This document shows, in pieces, positions 26,066-34,973 of a DNA stretch of 64,000 bases (within the stretch, counting starts at the first letter, position 1; each line of letters opens with the position of its first letter). The notes beneath the pieces were generated by a model. It was not told the origin of the DNA. It saw only the letters and a list, made by a program, of their open reading frames with translations, and searched no databases. The translations under genes were made by a program, and so were the position numbers. This DNA is from Bacillota bacterium. Lineage in GTDB: Bacteria > Bacillota > Clostridia > Lachnospirales > Lachnospiraceae. Where the stretch lies: NCBI GenBank assembly GCA_023415475.1, contig JAEZKL010000174.1, positions 62,001 to 126,000 on the forward strand, written 5' to 3'.

Positions 26066-26243
26066 AACAATAATTTTACACTATATTTCTATCCAATGAT
26101 TTAAATATGGTAAATGGGTATGCACAACAGTAATAGCGAAAGGTGGGGGTGCCGCCAATCTTTTTGTGCATCGCAAAAAGTTTACTATGTTTATATAAAA
26201 AGGTAAAGGTTAGGCACAAACCTTAATCTAAAGGAGGGTAAAT

Positions 26244-28133
26244 ATGTTAAGAGGTAAAAGATTAATCGCCATTCTACTAGTTTTAGTAATGGCAACAGCT
26301 GCTTTCGCTGCTTGTGGTAAGAAAGCAGAGGAAACAATAGCTCCCACAGCAGCTCCCGCTGCTGAAGCTACAACAGCTCCTACCGCAGCTCCCGCTGTTG
26401 AGGAGACATCAGATGCCGATCCTAATGCTCTTCCAAGAACTGAGACACTTTATTTTGGTGGTCAGCAATGGAATACAGTTAACGGCTGGAATCCGTTAGG
26501 CGACAACAACAACAACGCCTTGGCTTTAGCAGCATCCGGCAGCGGTTCCCGTACTGTTATGTTCGAGACATTGTATATGTATAATTTCCTTGACGGTTCT
26601 ATGACTCCTCTGCTTGCAGACGGTGATTATCAATGGAACGCTGATAAGACAGAAATCACTGTAAAGATTAACCCCGCTGCAAAATGGAGCGATGGCACAT
26701 CCGTTACAGCTGATGATGTAGCTTACACTTTTGATACCAATCTTAAGATTAGTAATAATGCAGGCAATGCAAATAAGCCTTATATTGCATCCGTAACAGC
26801 TACCGATCCTTCTACAGTAGTTATTAAATCTACTTTAACTGAAGAAGGTAAAGCAACAAATCCTTTAATGTTAGTTAACTTCCTCGGATCCGTCTATATT
26901 GCACAGAAGGCTTGGATCCAGACAGTTGAAGCACGAAACAACAATGATCCTGTCGCTATTAAGGCAGATCCGGCTGAGGATGTTATTTATTCCGGACCTT
27001 ACGGAAAAATGTATTCCGATGAGCAAAAGGTAGTATTCAAACGTAATGACGCTTATTGGGGTCAGGATGCTTCCATGTGGGGTAAGCTTCCGGTACCTAA
27101 GTATCTTGCTCATACTATTTATGTGGATAATCCGGCTACGGAAGCTGCTTTCAAAGCAGGTGAAGTTGACGTTGATCAACAGTTTATTCCGAACATTCAG
27201 GATCTTTGGTTAAAAGACGGTCTTCCGATTTCTACATATATGTCTGAGGCTCCTTATGGTATCTGCGTTAATATGCCTACCGCTTTCTTTAACCTTGAAA
27301 AACCTGCACTTCAGAACGTAGCAGTTCGTCAAGCTATCGCATATGCAGTTGATTACGATGCGATCAATGCAAATGCTATGACAGGTCAGTCACCAACCTT
27401 CCAGCAGGTTCCTCGTTCCTGTATGAACCCTACCGATGGTGAGCAGGCAACCTTTGATCATGACGCAGTAAAAGACCTTCAATGGGCTGGTAACGACATT
27501 GCAGGCGCAAATAAAATACTCGATGATGCAGGTATCGTTGATACTGACGGCGATGGCATCCGCGAATTAGATGGTCAGAAGCTTTCCTTCGTAGCAGCAT
27601 GTCCGAATGGTTGGACTGATTGGCAGGCATCCATCGAGATCGTTGCCGCTGCAGGTAAGAATATCGGTATTGAGATTACAACTCAGTTCCCTGAAGCTGA
27701 TCCTTATCAGACAACTGTAACCTCAGCTCATCAGCAGGATTATGATATCTTCATGATGTGGACTGATAGTGCATCACCGGTACAGCCTTGGGGTCGTGTT
27801 CGTTACCTGATGAGTTCAGAGTTTAACGGCGTAGAAGGCAACTGGTCCGGTAACTATGGTCATTACAGCAATGACCGTATTCAAGAGCTGCTTAAGCTGA
27901 TTCCTTCCGCAGATCCTGATAAAGCAAAAGAATACTATACCGAAGCAGTTAAGATTTATTTAACTGATGTTCCGTCCTTCTCATTGATGTACAGACCTGA
28001 CAAGTTCCATGCTGTTAATGAATCTGTATGGACCGGCTTCCCTGAGCAGGGTGATGGCTTAAACATCCCTCCGTCAGATTGTACTGATGGTTATGGAATT
28101 GCTGCTCTGTATAATCTCTCACTGGTTCAGTAA
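26244..28133 (+). CDS. Opp/Dpp-type (family 5) substrate-binding lipoprotein
   Basis: This 629-residue lipoprotein has a signal peptide and lipobox AAFAACGKK, an Ala/Pro/Thr-rich linker to about residue 60, then a family 5 binding fold (ETLYMYNFLDGSMTPLLADGDYQW, AKWSDGTSVTADDVAYTFD, NVAVRQAIAYAVDYDAIN split by usual loops). Family 5 proteins bind peptides, nickel or, in several plant-degrading Clostridia and Thermotogales, oligosaccharides. Flanking glycosidases and the AraC-GH39 regulator favour an oligosaccharide ligand here. A consensus AAGGAGGG site precedes the ATG. A hairpin between this gene and the permeases suggests it is expressed at a higher level. Confidence 0.87.
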   Translation: MLRGKRLIAILLVLVMATAAFAACGKKAEETIAPTAAPAAEATTAPTAAPAVEETSDADPNALPRTETLYFGGQQWNTVNGWNPLGDNNNNALALAASGSGSRTVMFETLYMYNFLDGSMTPLLADGDYQWNADKTEITVKINPAAKWSDGTSVTADDVAYTFDTNLKISNNAGNANKPYIASVTATDPSTVVIKSTLTEEGKATNPLMLVNFLGSVYIAQKAWIQTVEARNNNDPVAIKADPAEDVIYSGPYGKMYSDEQKVVFKRNDAYWGQDASMWGKLPVPKYLAHTIYVDNPATEAAFKAGEVDVDQQFIPNIQDLWLKDGLPISTYMSEAPYGICVNMPTAFFNLEKPALQNVAVRQAIAYAVDYDAINANAMTGQSPTFQQVPRSCMNPTDGEQATFDHDAVKDLQWAGNDIAGANKILDDAGIVDTDGDGIRELDGQKLSFVAACPNGWTDWQASIEIVAAAGKNIGIEITTQFPEADPYQTTVTSAHQQDYDIFMMWTDSASPVQPWGRVRYLMSSEFNGVEGNWSGNYGHYSNDRIQELLKLIPSADPDKAKEYYTEAVKIYLTDVPSFSLMYRPDKFHAVNESVWTGFPEQGDGLNIPPSDCTDGYGIAALYNLSLVQ

Positions 28134-28185
28134 TTACTGATATACCTGAAGAACAACTTGAATAGTAACACCTGAATCTAATAGT

Positions 28186-28225
28186 CAGCCATGTTTCGGG
28201 AGCTCTTGAAACATGGCTGTTTTAA
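28186..28225 (+). terminator. Intraoperonic terminator between binding protein and permease genes
   Basis: CAGCCATGTTTC (28186-28197) pairs with GAAACATGGCTG (28208-28219) over a ten-base loop and is followed by TTTT. It lies between the binding-protein stop and the first permease start, so partial read-through would give excess binding protein, as is common in ABC importer operons. Confidence 0.8.
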
Positions 28226-28243
28226 AATCCTTGGAGGTATTCT

Positions 28244-29248
28244 ATGAAAGGCTATCGTAAGTATTTCGGCAAGAAGATTGTATGGTTTATCCTTACCTTA
28301 TTCATTGCTTTCATACTGAATTTTATTCTCCCCCGTATGATGCCGGCAGATCCTGTTGCAAATATTATGTCTAGAACAGCACGAGGAATATCAGACACAG
28401 CTACAACAAAAGCAATGTATGAAAACTATGTTAAAGTATTCGGTCTTGACAAACCTATGATCGAACAATTTTTTACATATATAAAAAATGCATTTCGTGG
28501 TAATTTTGGTGTTTCCTTCACCCAATACCCTCGTGAAGTAAATGACATTATTTCAAGTGCGATATTATGGACGATCGGTCTTCAGTTACCGGCTATCATT
28601 GTGGGGTGGGTGCTTGGTAATATTCTTGGTGCATTAGCAGCTTATATTAAGAAAGGTTTTGATAAGTTTCTGATGCCTCTCAGTTTGTTTTTAAGCTGTA
28701 TACCAGCCTTCGGAATGGCCGTTATTATGCTCGGTATTTTTGCTACCAAGTTAAAAATTGCACCTATTGCCGGAGGGTATGGCTATGATCTGATACCCAA
28801 CTTCAGCTGGACTTTCATTAAATCACTAATTGCACATTACCAGCTGCCATTCTGGTCAATTGTATTAATATCCGTGGGTGGCCAGGCAATCGGTATGCGT
28901 TCCATGTCAATCTATGAATTGAACGCCGATTATGTCAAATATAGCCGTTTCCTTGGAGTCAAAGACAGCAAAATCGTAGGTTACGTATTCCGTAATGCGA
29001 TGCTACCGCAGGTTACCGGACTGGCACTCTCTTTAGGAACAATGATTGGTGGCGCATTAGTTGCAGAAATAATCTTCAGTTATCCGGGACTTGGCACAAC
29101 TTTGCTTAGTGCTGTTACTTCCTCGGATTATCCTGTATTATCAGCTACAACTCTAATTATTACGATTATGGTATTACTAGCTTCCTTTGCAATAGATATC
29201 ATCTATGGTTTCATTGATCCGCGCGTTAAAGCCGCGCAATTCGATTAG
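28244..29248 (+). CDS. Opp/Dpp-type ABC transporter permease (DppB-like)
   Basis: This 334-residue permease has six predicted membrane segments and the DppB/OppB layout: a first membrane helix, the periplasmic LPRMMPADP region, then the cytoplasmic coupling motif LNADYVKYSRFLGVKDSKI (the EAA loop) and a C-terminal GGALVAEIIFSYPGLGTTL. GGAGG precedes the ATG. It forms the membrane pore with the next gene and ends 13 bases before it. Confidence 0.87.
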   Translation: MKGYRKYFGKKIVWFILTLFIAFILNFILPRMMPADPVANIMSRTARGISDTATTKAMYENYVKVFGLDKPMIEQFFTYIKNAFRGNFGVSFTQYPREVNDIISSAILWTIGLQLPAIIVGWVLGNILGALAAYIKKGFDKFLMPLSLFLSCIPAFGMAVIMLGIFATKLKIAPIAGGYGYDLIPNFSWTFIKSLIAHYQLPFWSIVLISVGGQAIGMRSMSIYELNADYVKYSRFLGVKDSKIVGYVFRNAMLPQVTGLALSLGTMIGGALVAEIIFSYPGLGTTLLSAVTSSDYPVLSATTLIITIMVLLASFAIDIIYGFIDPRVKAAQFD

Positions 29249-29261
29249 GGGGGCAAAGCTT

Positions 29262-30512
29262 ATGAAAAACACATTACGTCAAATATCTCACTCCCCCAAA
29301 TTTGTTATAGGCTTTTCAATGTTTATCTTTATTTTATTGATACTTTTTATTTATCCTTTGTTTAATCCGGGCAATCCCTTGCAGATGGTCGGATTAAGCT
29401 CCTTTTCAGAACCAGGTAATTATGTATCCGTGTTTGATGCGATAGACTCAGAAGCCGATATTATGAAGTTACCGGGAGCAGATGCAAAAAGACTTGCAAA
29501 TAAATTAAGCGAGGAAGATCGTACCGCAATGAAAGAATGGCTGGTAGCTTCTGGAGTTCCTGAAGAAGAAATTGATATTGCGAATACTGATAGTCTTCTA
29601 ACGCTCTGGGAAGAGAAATATGATTCGTCCATTAAGCTTCCGGGTATGACTATGGCAAAACGTAATTATTATAAGCGTCTGGATACAAACCTGAAGCAGG
29701 CACTTAATGCCAGTGAAGTAGTGGTTGCTGTAGAAAATTCTGAAACCGGAGAGTTAGAGCAGGCTAAGGTAGTTTCGGATACTGATTATGTAAATACAAA
29801 GGATGTAGTCAATACAATTAATCTGCCCTTAGGTACTGATAACTTTGGTCGAGACACTTTAAAGGAACTTGTATCCGCCGCTAAGACCTCGCTCATGATC
29901 GGATTGATTGCAGGTGTTATCGCAACCTTTATCGGTCTGACCACCGGTTTGCTGTCAGGATATATTGGTGGTTTTGTTGATGATTTCATACTTTTCATCA
30001 CAAATCTTTTTACTGTTATACCGGGGTTCATCATTTTAATCCTAATCTCCTATGGTATCGGACAGGAAAATCGAGGTGCAACAACGGTTGCTATTGTAAT
30101 CGGTTTAACCTCCTGGACCTGGACAACGAGATCGGTACGTTCTCAGGTAATTTCCCTTCGTAACCGTGATCATGTTAACCTAAGTAAGCTATCCGGTCAT
30201 AGCTTAATAAAGATTATATTAACCGATATCCTTCCATACATCGCTTCCTATGTGGTAATGGCATTAATATTACAGATTTCCACTGCAATTTTGGCAGAAG
30301 CGCAGCTCTCCATGCTCGGTCTTGGTCCTAAGACCTCGGAAATACCTACACTTGGTCTTATGATGAACTGGGCAATGCTTTATTCAGCCCATACACATGG
30401 TTATTGGTGGGCATATTTCCCTGTTCTTCTAATTATTGCACTGATATCATTCTCACTGAACTTAATGAATACCGGTCTCGATCAGGTATTTAACCCAACA
30501 TTGAGAGATTAG
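29262..30512 (+). CDS. Opp/Dpp-type ABC transporter permease (DppC-like) with long external insertion
   Basis: This 416-residue permease is about 110-120 residues longer than typical DppC. The extra length follows the first membrane helix (IFILLILFIYPLFNPGNP) and runs to the conserved LPLGTDNFGRDTL motif. It is acidic and helical in appearance (ADAKRLANKLSEEDR, ASGVPEEEIDIANTDSL), so it should lie outside the membrane beside the binding protein. The EAA loop RNRDHVNLSKLSGHSLIKI and the C-terminal LNLMNTGLDQVFNPTLRD are standard. I chose ATG 29262, eight bases after GGGGGG. Confidence 0.85.
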   Translation: MKNTLRQISHSPKFVIGFSMFIFILLILFIYPLFNPGNPLQMVGLSSFSEPGNYVSVFDAIDSEADIMKLPGADAKRLANKLSEEDRTAMKEWLVASGVPEEEIDIANTDSLLTLWEEKYDSSIKLPGMTMAKRNYYKRLDTNLKQALNASEVVVAVENSETGELEQAKVVSDTDYVNTKDVVNTINLPLGTDNFGRDTLKELVSAAKTSLMIGLIAGVIATFIGLTTGLLSGYIGGFVDDFILFITNLFTVIPGFIILILISYGIGQENRGATTVAIVIGLTSWTWTTRSVRSQVISLRNRDHVNLSKLSGHSLIKIILTDILPYIASYVVMALILQISTAILAEAQLSMLGLGPKTSEIPTLGLMMNWAMLYSAHTHGYWWAYFPVLLIIALISFSLNLMNTGLDQVFNPTLRD

Positions 30513-30522
30513 GAGGTCGGAT

Positions 30523-31530
30523 ATGGGAAAGACAATTCTTGAGGTTAAAGACCTCACAACAAAATATATCACAAGATTCCGCGAAGATGTTTATGCAGTC
30601 GATCACGTATCTCTATCAATTGAGGAAGGTAAATCCGTTGGTATCGCAGGTGAATCCGGTTGCGGGAAGTCAACTCTTGCTCTCAGCTTAATGGGATATT
30701 ACTTTCCTCCGCTACACTATACGAGTGGTGACATCATCATCGACGGGAATAATATCTCTAAACTGGATCCGGATACTATACGGAAAAATATTCTTGGTAC
30801 CGAGATTGCATATATTCCACAGGCCGCGATGAACGCATTAAATCCTACACAAAAGGTGATTCGTTTTATTGAAGATGTTATTCATGTTCATGAACCGAAG
30901 ATGCCGAAAAAGGATGTCTACGAACTAGCTAGGAAGCGCTTTGAAGAACTAGGTCTACCTGCCTCCGTACTGGAGAAGCATGCGGTAGAATTATCTGGTG
31001 GTATGAAGCAGCGTACTGTTATCGCCATCTCCACCATCCTGTCTCCGAAGGTCTTGATTGCAGATGAACCTTCTAGTGCTCTTGACGTAACCAGTCAGAA
31101 GATGGTTATTAAGATGCTGCGTAACCTGATGGAGAAGGGTTATATCAAATCCATGATTTTTATTACCCACGAATTGCCGCTGCTTTATAACGTAACCGAT
31201 GATATTATGGTTATGTATGCTGGACAGATCGTAGAAAAAGGTACCGCAAAGGAAATGATATTTAATCCAATCCATCCCTATTCCAAGGGTCTTATGGGTT
31301 CGATCATTGTACCGGAATCCGGTACACGTGATATCAAACTCGCTGCCATTCCAGGAACCCCTCCGAATCTGAAGAGACCTCCTTCAGGCTGCCGCTTTGC
31401 CGAACGCTGTAAATATGCAACCAACGAATGCAAACTGAATGCAGTAGAGCTCAGAGAATTAGGAGACGGACGCAGTTATCGTTGTATTGTTGATATAGAA
31501 AAACTGAGGGAGGAATATGCAAATGAGTGA
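30523..31530 (+). CDS. Opp/Dpp-type ABC transporter ATPase (DppD-like)
   Basis: This 335-residue ATPase has Walker A AGESGCGKST, signature ELSGGMKQR, Walker B VLIADEPSSALD and the switch His in FITHELPL. The C-terminal extension GCRFAERCKYATNEC with four cysteines is the Fe-S-binding or structural tail typical of OppD/DppD proteins. It follows the DppC-like gene by ten bases and overlaps the next ATPase by eight. Confidence 0.88.
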   Translation: MGKTILEVKDLTTKYITRFREDVYAVDHVSLSIEEGKSVGIAGESGCGKSTLALSLMGYYFPPLHYTSGDIIIDGNNISKLDPDTIRKNILGTEIAYIPQAAMNALNPTQKVIRFIEDVIHVHEPKMPKKDVYELARKRFEELGLPASVLEKHAVELSGGMKQRTVIAISTILSPKVLIADEPSSALDVTSQKMVIKMLRNLMEKGYIKSMIFITHELPLLYNVTDDIMVMYAGQIVEKGTAKEMIFNPIHPYSKGLMGSIIVPESGTRDIKLAAIPGTPPNLKRPPSGCRFAERCKYATNECKLNAVELRELGDGRSYRCIVDIEKLREEYANE

Positions 31531-32353
31531 TTCAAGACCCATGTGCTTAAGCGGGAAAGGCGTCACGAAGGTATTCGGCTTTGGAGCAAAAAAAACCGTC
31601 GCAGTCGACCATGTCGATTTTGAATTTCACGAAGGTGAATTTGTTTCCATCGTTGGCGAATCCGGCAGTGGAAAGACAACGCTCAGCAAGATGTTACTTG
31701 GTCTTATCAGTGTAACGGAAGGCCAGGTATTCTTCCAGGGTAAACCGCTCGATATTAGCACCCGCGGAAAGAAAAAACAATATTGGAGAGATATACAGGC
31801 AATATTTCAGGATCCCTTCTCTTCTTATAATGTATTCTCCAAGATTGATACCGTTCTTCTCGACTGCATTAATATGCGCGGTGGTAAGCATCTTCCCATG
31901 GAAAAGAAGATAGAGATGATTACAGAAGCATGCAGCTTCGTTAATCTGAAATATGCGGAACTTACCAATAAATATCCCTTTGAGTTGTCAGGCGGACAGA
32001 TGCAGCGTCTTATGATTGCACGTATCTTCCTGCTAAAGCCAAAAATTCTTCTGGCCGATGAGCCCACATCCATGATTGATGCTTGCTCCCGTGCCACGAT
32101 ACTAGATATGTTAATGAATTTACGTAATGAGATAGGTATGACAATTATTTTCATCACACACGATATCGGTCTTGCCTATTATATCTCCGACACGGTATAC
32201 ATTATGGAACACGGTAAATTCGTTGAGAGCGGTACAGCAGATGAGGTAATTCTCAATTCCAAGGCTGCCTATACCAAGCGATTGATCAGTGACGTTCCTA
32301 AGATTTATGAGGAATGGGATCTTTCCACCGTTAGTACCTCTGCAGAGGCATAG
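31523..32353 (+). CDS. Opp/Dpp-type ABC transporter ATPase (DppF-like)
   Basis: This 276-residue ATPase has Walker A VGESGSGKTT, signature ELSGGQMQR, Walker B ILLADEPTSMID and FITHDIGL. It lacks the C-terminal cysteine tail of its partner, which is usual for some OppF forms. I chose the ATG at 31523, nine bases after GGGAGG; another ATG six bases upstream is too close to the site. It overlaps the end of the DppD-like gene and completes the five-gene importer. Confidence 0.87.
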   Translation: MSDSRPMCLSGKGVTKVFGFGAKKTVAVDHVDFEFHEGEFVSIVGESGSGKTTLSKMLLGLISVTEGQVFFQGKPLDISTRGKKKQYWRDIQAIFQDPFSSYNVFSKIDTVLLDCINMRGGKHLPMEKKIEMITEACSFVNLKYAELTNKYPFELSGGQMQRLMIARIFLLKPKILLADEPTSMIDACSRATILDMLMNLRNEIGMTIIFITHDIGLAYYISDTVYIMEHGKFVESGTADEVILNSKAAYTKRLISDVPKIYEEWDLSTVSTSAEA

Positions 32354-32365
32354 AAAACTGATAGC

Positions 32366-32412
32366 AAACGGATAACATGATCCCTCACACTTGGGATATA
32401 TGTTATCCGTTT
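32366..32412 (+). terminator. Hairpin terminator after the Opp-type operon
   Basis: AAACGGATAACAT (32366-32378) pairs with ATGTTATCCGTTT (32400-32412), with an inner GATCCC/GGGAT extension. The T-run after the stem is short, so efficiency is uncertain, but the position right after the last ATPase gene fits an operon end. Confidence 0.6.
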
Positions 32413-32556
32413 CTACGACTAATACTTTATCTTGATAAGCATAGCAATAATGAACAGGCTTTGAAGGTATTGAATATATAAGCATAAAACAATAGCTATA
32501 TCGAATTAAGCATGTTCTGATAAATGCTATTACTTTGAAATGAAAGGCATACAAAA

Positions 32557-33750
32557 ATGGCTACATTTATATTAATCATAATTTATATATCCTTTATCTG
32601 TCTGGGGCTGCCGGATTCTTTACTTGGAGTCAGCTGGCCCATCATTCGTACAGAGTTCGATGTCTCCTTAAGTGCTGTCGGTCCCATCTATATGATGATA
32701 GCAGGCGGCACCATTATATCCAGCTTTTTTAGCGGTAAGGTATTACATCGTTACGGTACTGCTAAGGTTACCGCGGTCAGTACCGCTATGACCGCTCTCG
32801 GCATTATCGGTTTTTACTTCGCTCCTTCTGTCAACTGGTTTTATCTGATGACCATACCCTTAGGTTTGGGTGCAGGCTCAGTGGATGCAGGGTTAAATGC
32901 CTATATTGCAAATCACTATAAGTCCCATCATATGAGCTGGCTTCATTGCTTCTGGGGTGTCGGAGCCACTGTGGGTCCTATGATCATGTCCCTATTTATT
33001 AAGGATGCTAATTGGAGAAGAGGTTATCTTACCGTTGCTCTTCTTCAGGCAGCCTTAGCCCTGTTCCTCTTTCTTACTCTACCTGTCTGGAAAAAGGCCG
33101 ATGCTGCAAGAAGCAGCAATTCGTCGTTGGCGGATATCGACTCTGAGGCAAAGGAAAAGGAACCTGCGGGGGATCAGCCTCTCCTTAAAGTAAAGGGTGT
33201 AAAGCCCGTATTGATTACCTTCCTCTTCTATTGCGCAGCGGAGGGAACCCTGGGCTTGTGGGGAAGCAGCTATTTAGTCCAGATCAAAGGACTGGAGGCA
33301 TCTATTGCGGCTACCTGGGTAGCGATGTATTACGGAGGCATTACGGTGGGACGCTTCCTGAACGGCTTCCTTACTCTAAAGCTTAGTAATAAACATCTGG
33401 TACGATTAGGCTTATTGATTCTTCTCGGAGGCGTCCTGCTGTTATTGCTGCCTCTGCCAACAATATTCACCCTATTTGGCATGCTGTGTGTCGGCATGGG
33501 TTGCGCTCCGATTTATCCCTGTCTGCTTCATGAGACCCCGGTACGCTTCGGAGCAGAGCGTTCTAAGTCCCTGATGGGAATTCAGATGGCAGTTGCCTAC
33601 ACCGGATCAACCTTCCTTCCTCCAATCTTCGGTTTTATTGCCGGTATCACGACCATTGCAATCTACCCCATCGCAATCTTAATCTATACATTGATTATGC
33701 TTACCTGCTCTGAAAAAGCAAACCGGATATTCGAAGAAAAGCAGGTATAA
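32557..33750 (+). CDS. MFS transporter, FucP-like
   Basis: This 397-residue permease has twelve hydrophobic segments split by a charged central loop (about 180-205). The first helix SFICLGLPDSLLGVSWPIIR, GLGAGSVDAGLNAYIA in helix four, and GLWGSSYLVQIKGL after the central loop resemble the FucP/bypass-of-stop sugar MFS group. It lies between the Opp-type operon and the AraC/GH2 pair, so a sugar substrate is likely but unproven. An AAAGG site lies about ten bases before the ATG. Confidence 0.8.
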   Translation: MATFILIIIYISFICLGLPDSLLGVSWPIIRTEFDVSLSAVGPIYMMIAGGTIISSFFSGKVLHRYGTAKVTAVSTAMTALGIIGFYFAPSVNWFYLMTIPLGLGAGSVDAGLNAYIANHYKSHHMSWLHCFWGVGATVGPMIMSLFIKDANWRRGYLTVALLQAALALFLFLTLPVWKKADAARSSNSSLADIDSEAKEKEPAGDQPLLKVKGVKPVLITFLFYCAAEGTLGLWGSSYLVQIKGLEASIAATWVAMYYGGITVGRFLNGFLTLKLSNKHLVRLGLLILLGGVLLLLLPLPTIFTLFGMLCVGMGCAPIYPCLLHETPVRFGAERSKSLMGIQMAVAYTGSTFLPPIFGFIAGITTIAIYPIAILIYTLIMLTCSEKANRIFEEKQV

Positions 33751-33813
33751 AGGTTAAATCCATTACTTCATATGCAAAAGAAGTATTCATAAATCGATTA
33801 GAATGCCTATGAT

Positions 33814-33874
33814 AAAAGGTGGCGCCTTCAACTCGGGGTCTTTTTCTGGGACCATGACTTGAATGTACCACCTT
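33814..33874. terminator. Hairpin between convergent MFS and AraC genes
   Basis: AAAAGGTGG (33814-33822) pairs with CCACCTT (33868-33874), with inner CTTCAA/TTGAA and GTC/GAC pairs giving a long imperfect stem. It lies between two converging stop codons and probably ends both transcripts. Confidence 0.65.
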
Positions 33875-33882
33875 CTATTCTT

Positions 33883-34731
33883 TTAAGATTTTTCTCTTTC
33901 CCGGTATTCACTCGGTGATATACCAATATATTTATGAAAGATACGGCTAAAGTACAGTTGATTCTCATAACCGACTAAGTCTGAGATATCATTGATTGAC
34001 AGCGAGTGATTCCTCAGAAGCTCCTTGGCATTCTGGAGCCTTAGATTAGTAAGATACTGCTTCGGAGAATAGCCCGTATAATTCTTAAATTCCCGAATGA
34101 ACCAGCAACAGCTGATATGATAGCTGTCTGCCAGTTTTGCGATATTAATATCCTTTTGATAATTATAATGAAACTGATTGATTACTTCATCAAACATAGA
34201 GTGATACACGCGTTTCTCCTGGCCTGCGGTATGATAATTTCTGGCTATCATTAGGAGCAGCTGCCTGAAGTATGCTTCTGCCATCTCTATCCTCCAAAAC
34301 CGTTCCATACGCAGCTCAACTATGATCTTCTCAAACAGCTCTGTCATTTCCTCCTTTGCCTGCAGACCCATAGGCTTCTCCGATAATAACCCAAGCGAAT
34401 TGATTAATTCTTCTGCTTCTCTTCCGGTAAAATGGATCCAGTAGATATCCGGTTTTTCCGATAGTAGGTAGTAATAATACTGGGGTACCCCTGTCCGATA
34501 AAGGAATACTCCTCCCTTTCCTACATCATAAATGGTATCCCCTATTTGAAAATGAGCTGTTCCCTCCGCCACATAGATAAGCTGATAGTCTCGTCTTCCA
34601 TTTGGTCTTTTCGTTTCCATCTTCTCAAGATGGATTAATTTATAATGTCCACAGCTATTTACAAAGAGTGCAGCATCATTAAGCGGCAGGTCATCATCTC
34701 TTTGATTATAATATCCGGAATAATTCAACAT
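33883..34731 (-). CDS. AraC-family transcriptional regulator
   Basis: This 282-residue regulator has an N-terminal cupin sensor (YQLIYVAEGTAHFQIGDTIYDVGKGG broken by turns, HFTGREAEELI) and a C-terminal AraC DNA-binding domain (about 185-280; INIAKLADSYHISCCWFIREFK and INDISDLVGYENQLYFSRIFHKY as the two helix-turn-helices). It diverges from the GH2 beta-galactosidase gene 240 bases away, the likely target, with a galactoside-type effector inferred. I chose ATG 34731 because AAGGTG lies six bases upstream; a GTG at 34746 is the alternative. Confidence 0.85.
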   Translation of the reverse strand: MLNYSGYYNQRDDDLPLNDAALFVNSCGHYKLIHLEKMETKRPNGRRDYQLIYVAEGTAHFQIGDTIYDVGKGGVFLYRTGVPQYYYYLLSEKPDIYWIHFTGREAEELINSLGLLSEKPMGLQAKEEMTELFEKIIVELRMERFWRIEMAEAYFRQLLLMIARNYHTAGQEKRVYHSMFDEVINQFHYNYQKDINIAKLADSYHISCCWFIREFKNYTGYSPKQYLTNLRLQNAKELLRNHSLSINDISDLVGYENQLYFSRIFHKYIGISPSEYREREKS

Positions 34732-34973
34732 AAGCAACACCTTCACTTTACTACTATTTCATTCATACCATAGCTTTATATATTTATAACATTTCCCTTA
34801 GTAACTCCAATCTTAGATATCAGATTAACAAATATGTATCATTTTGTCCATATATAAAGCAATAACGATTATAGTAAATTCATACCTTCATGCTACAATA
34901 AATTATAATACACCTTGGCTTTCCGCCAGGGTAATCGCATATAACAAAATCATTCAACAAGAGGTGCCGAAAG

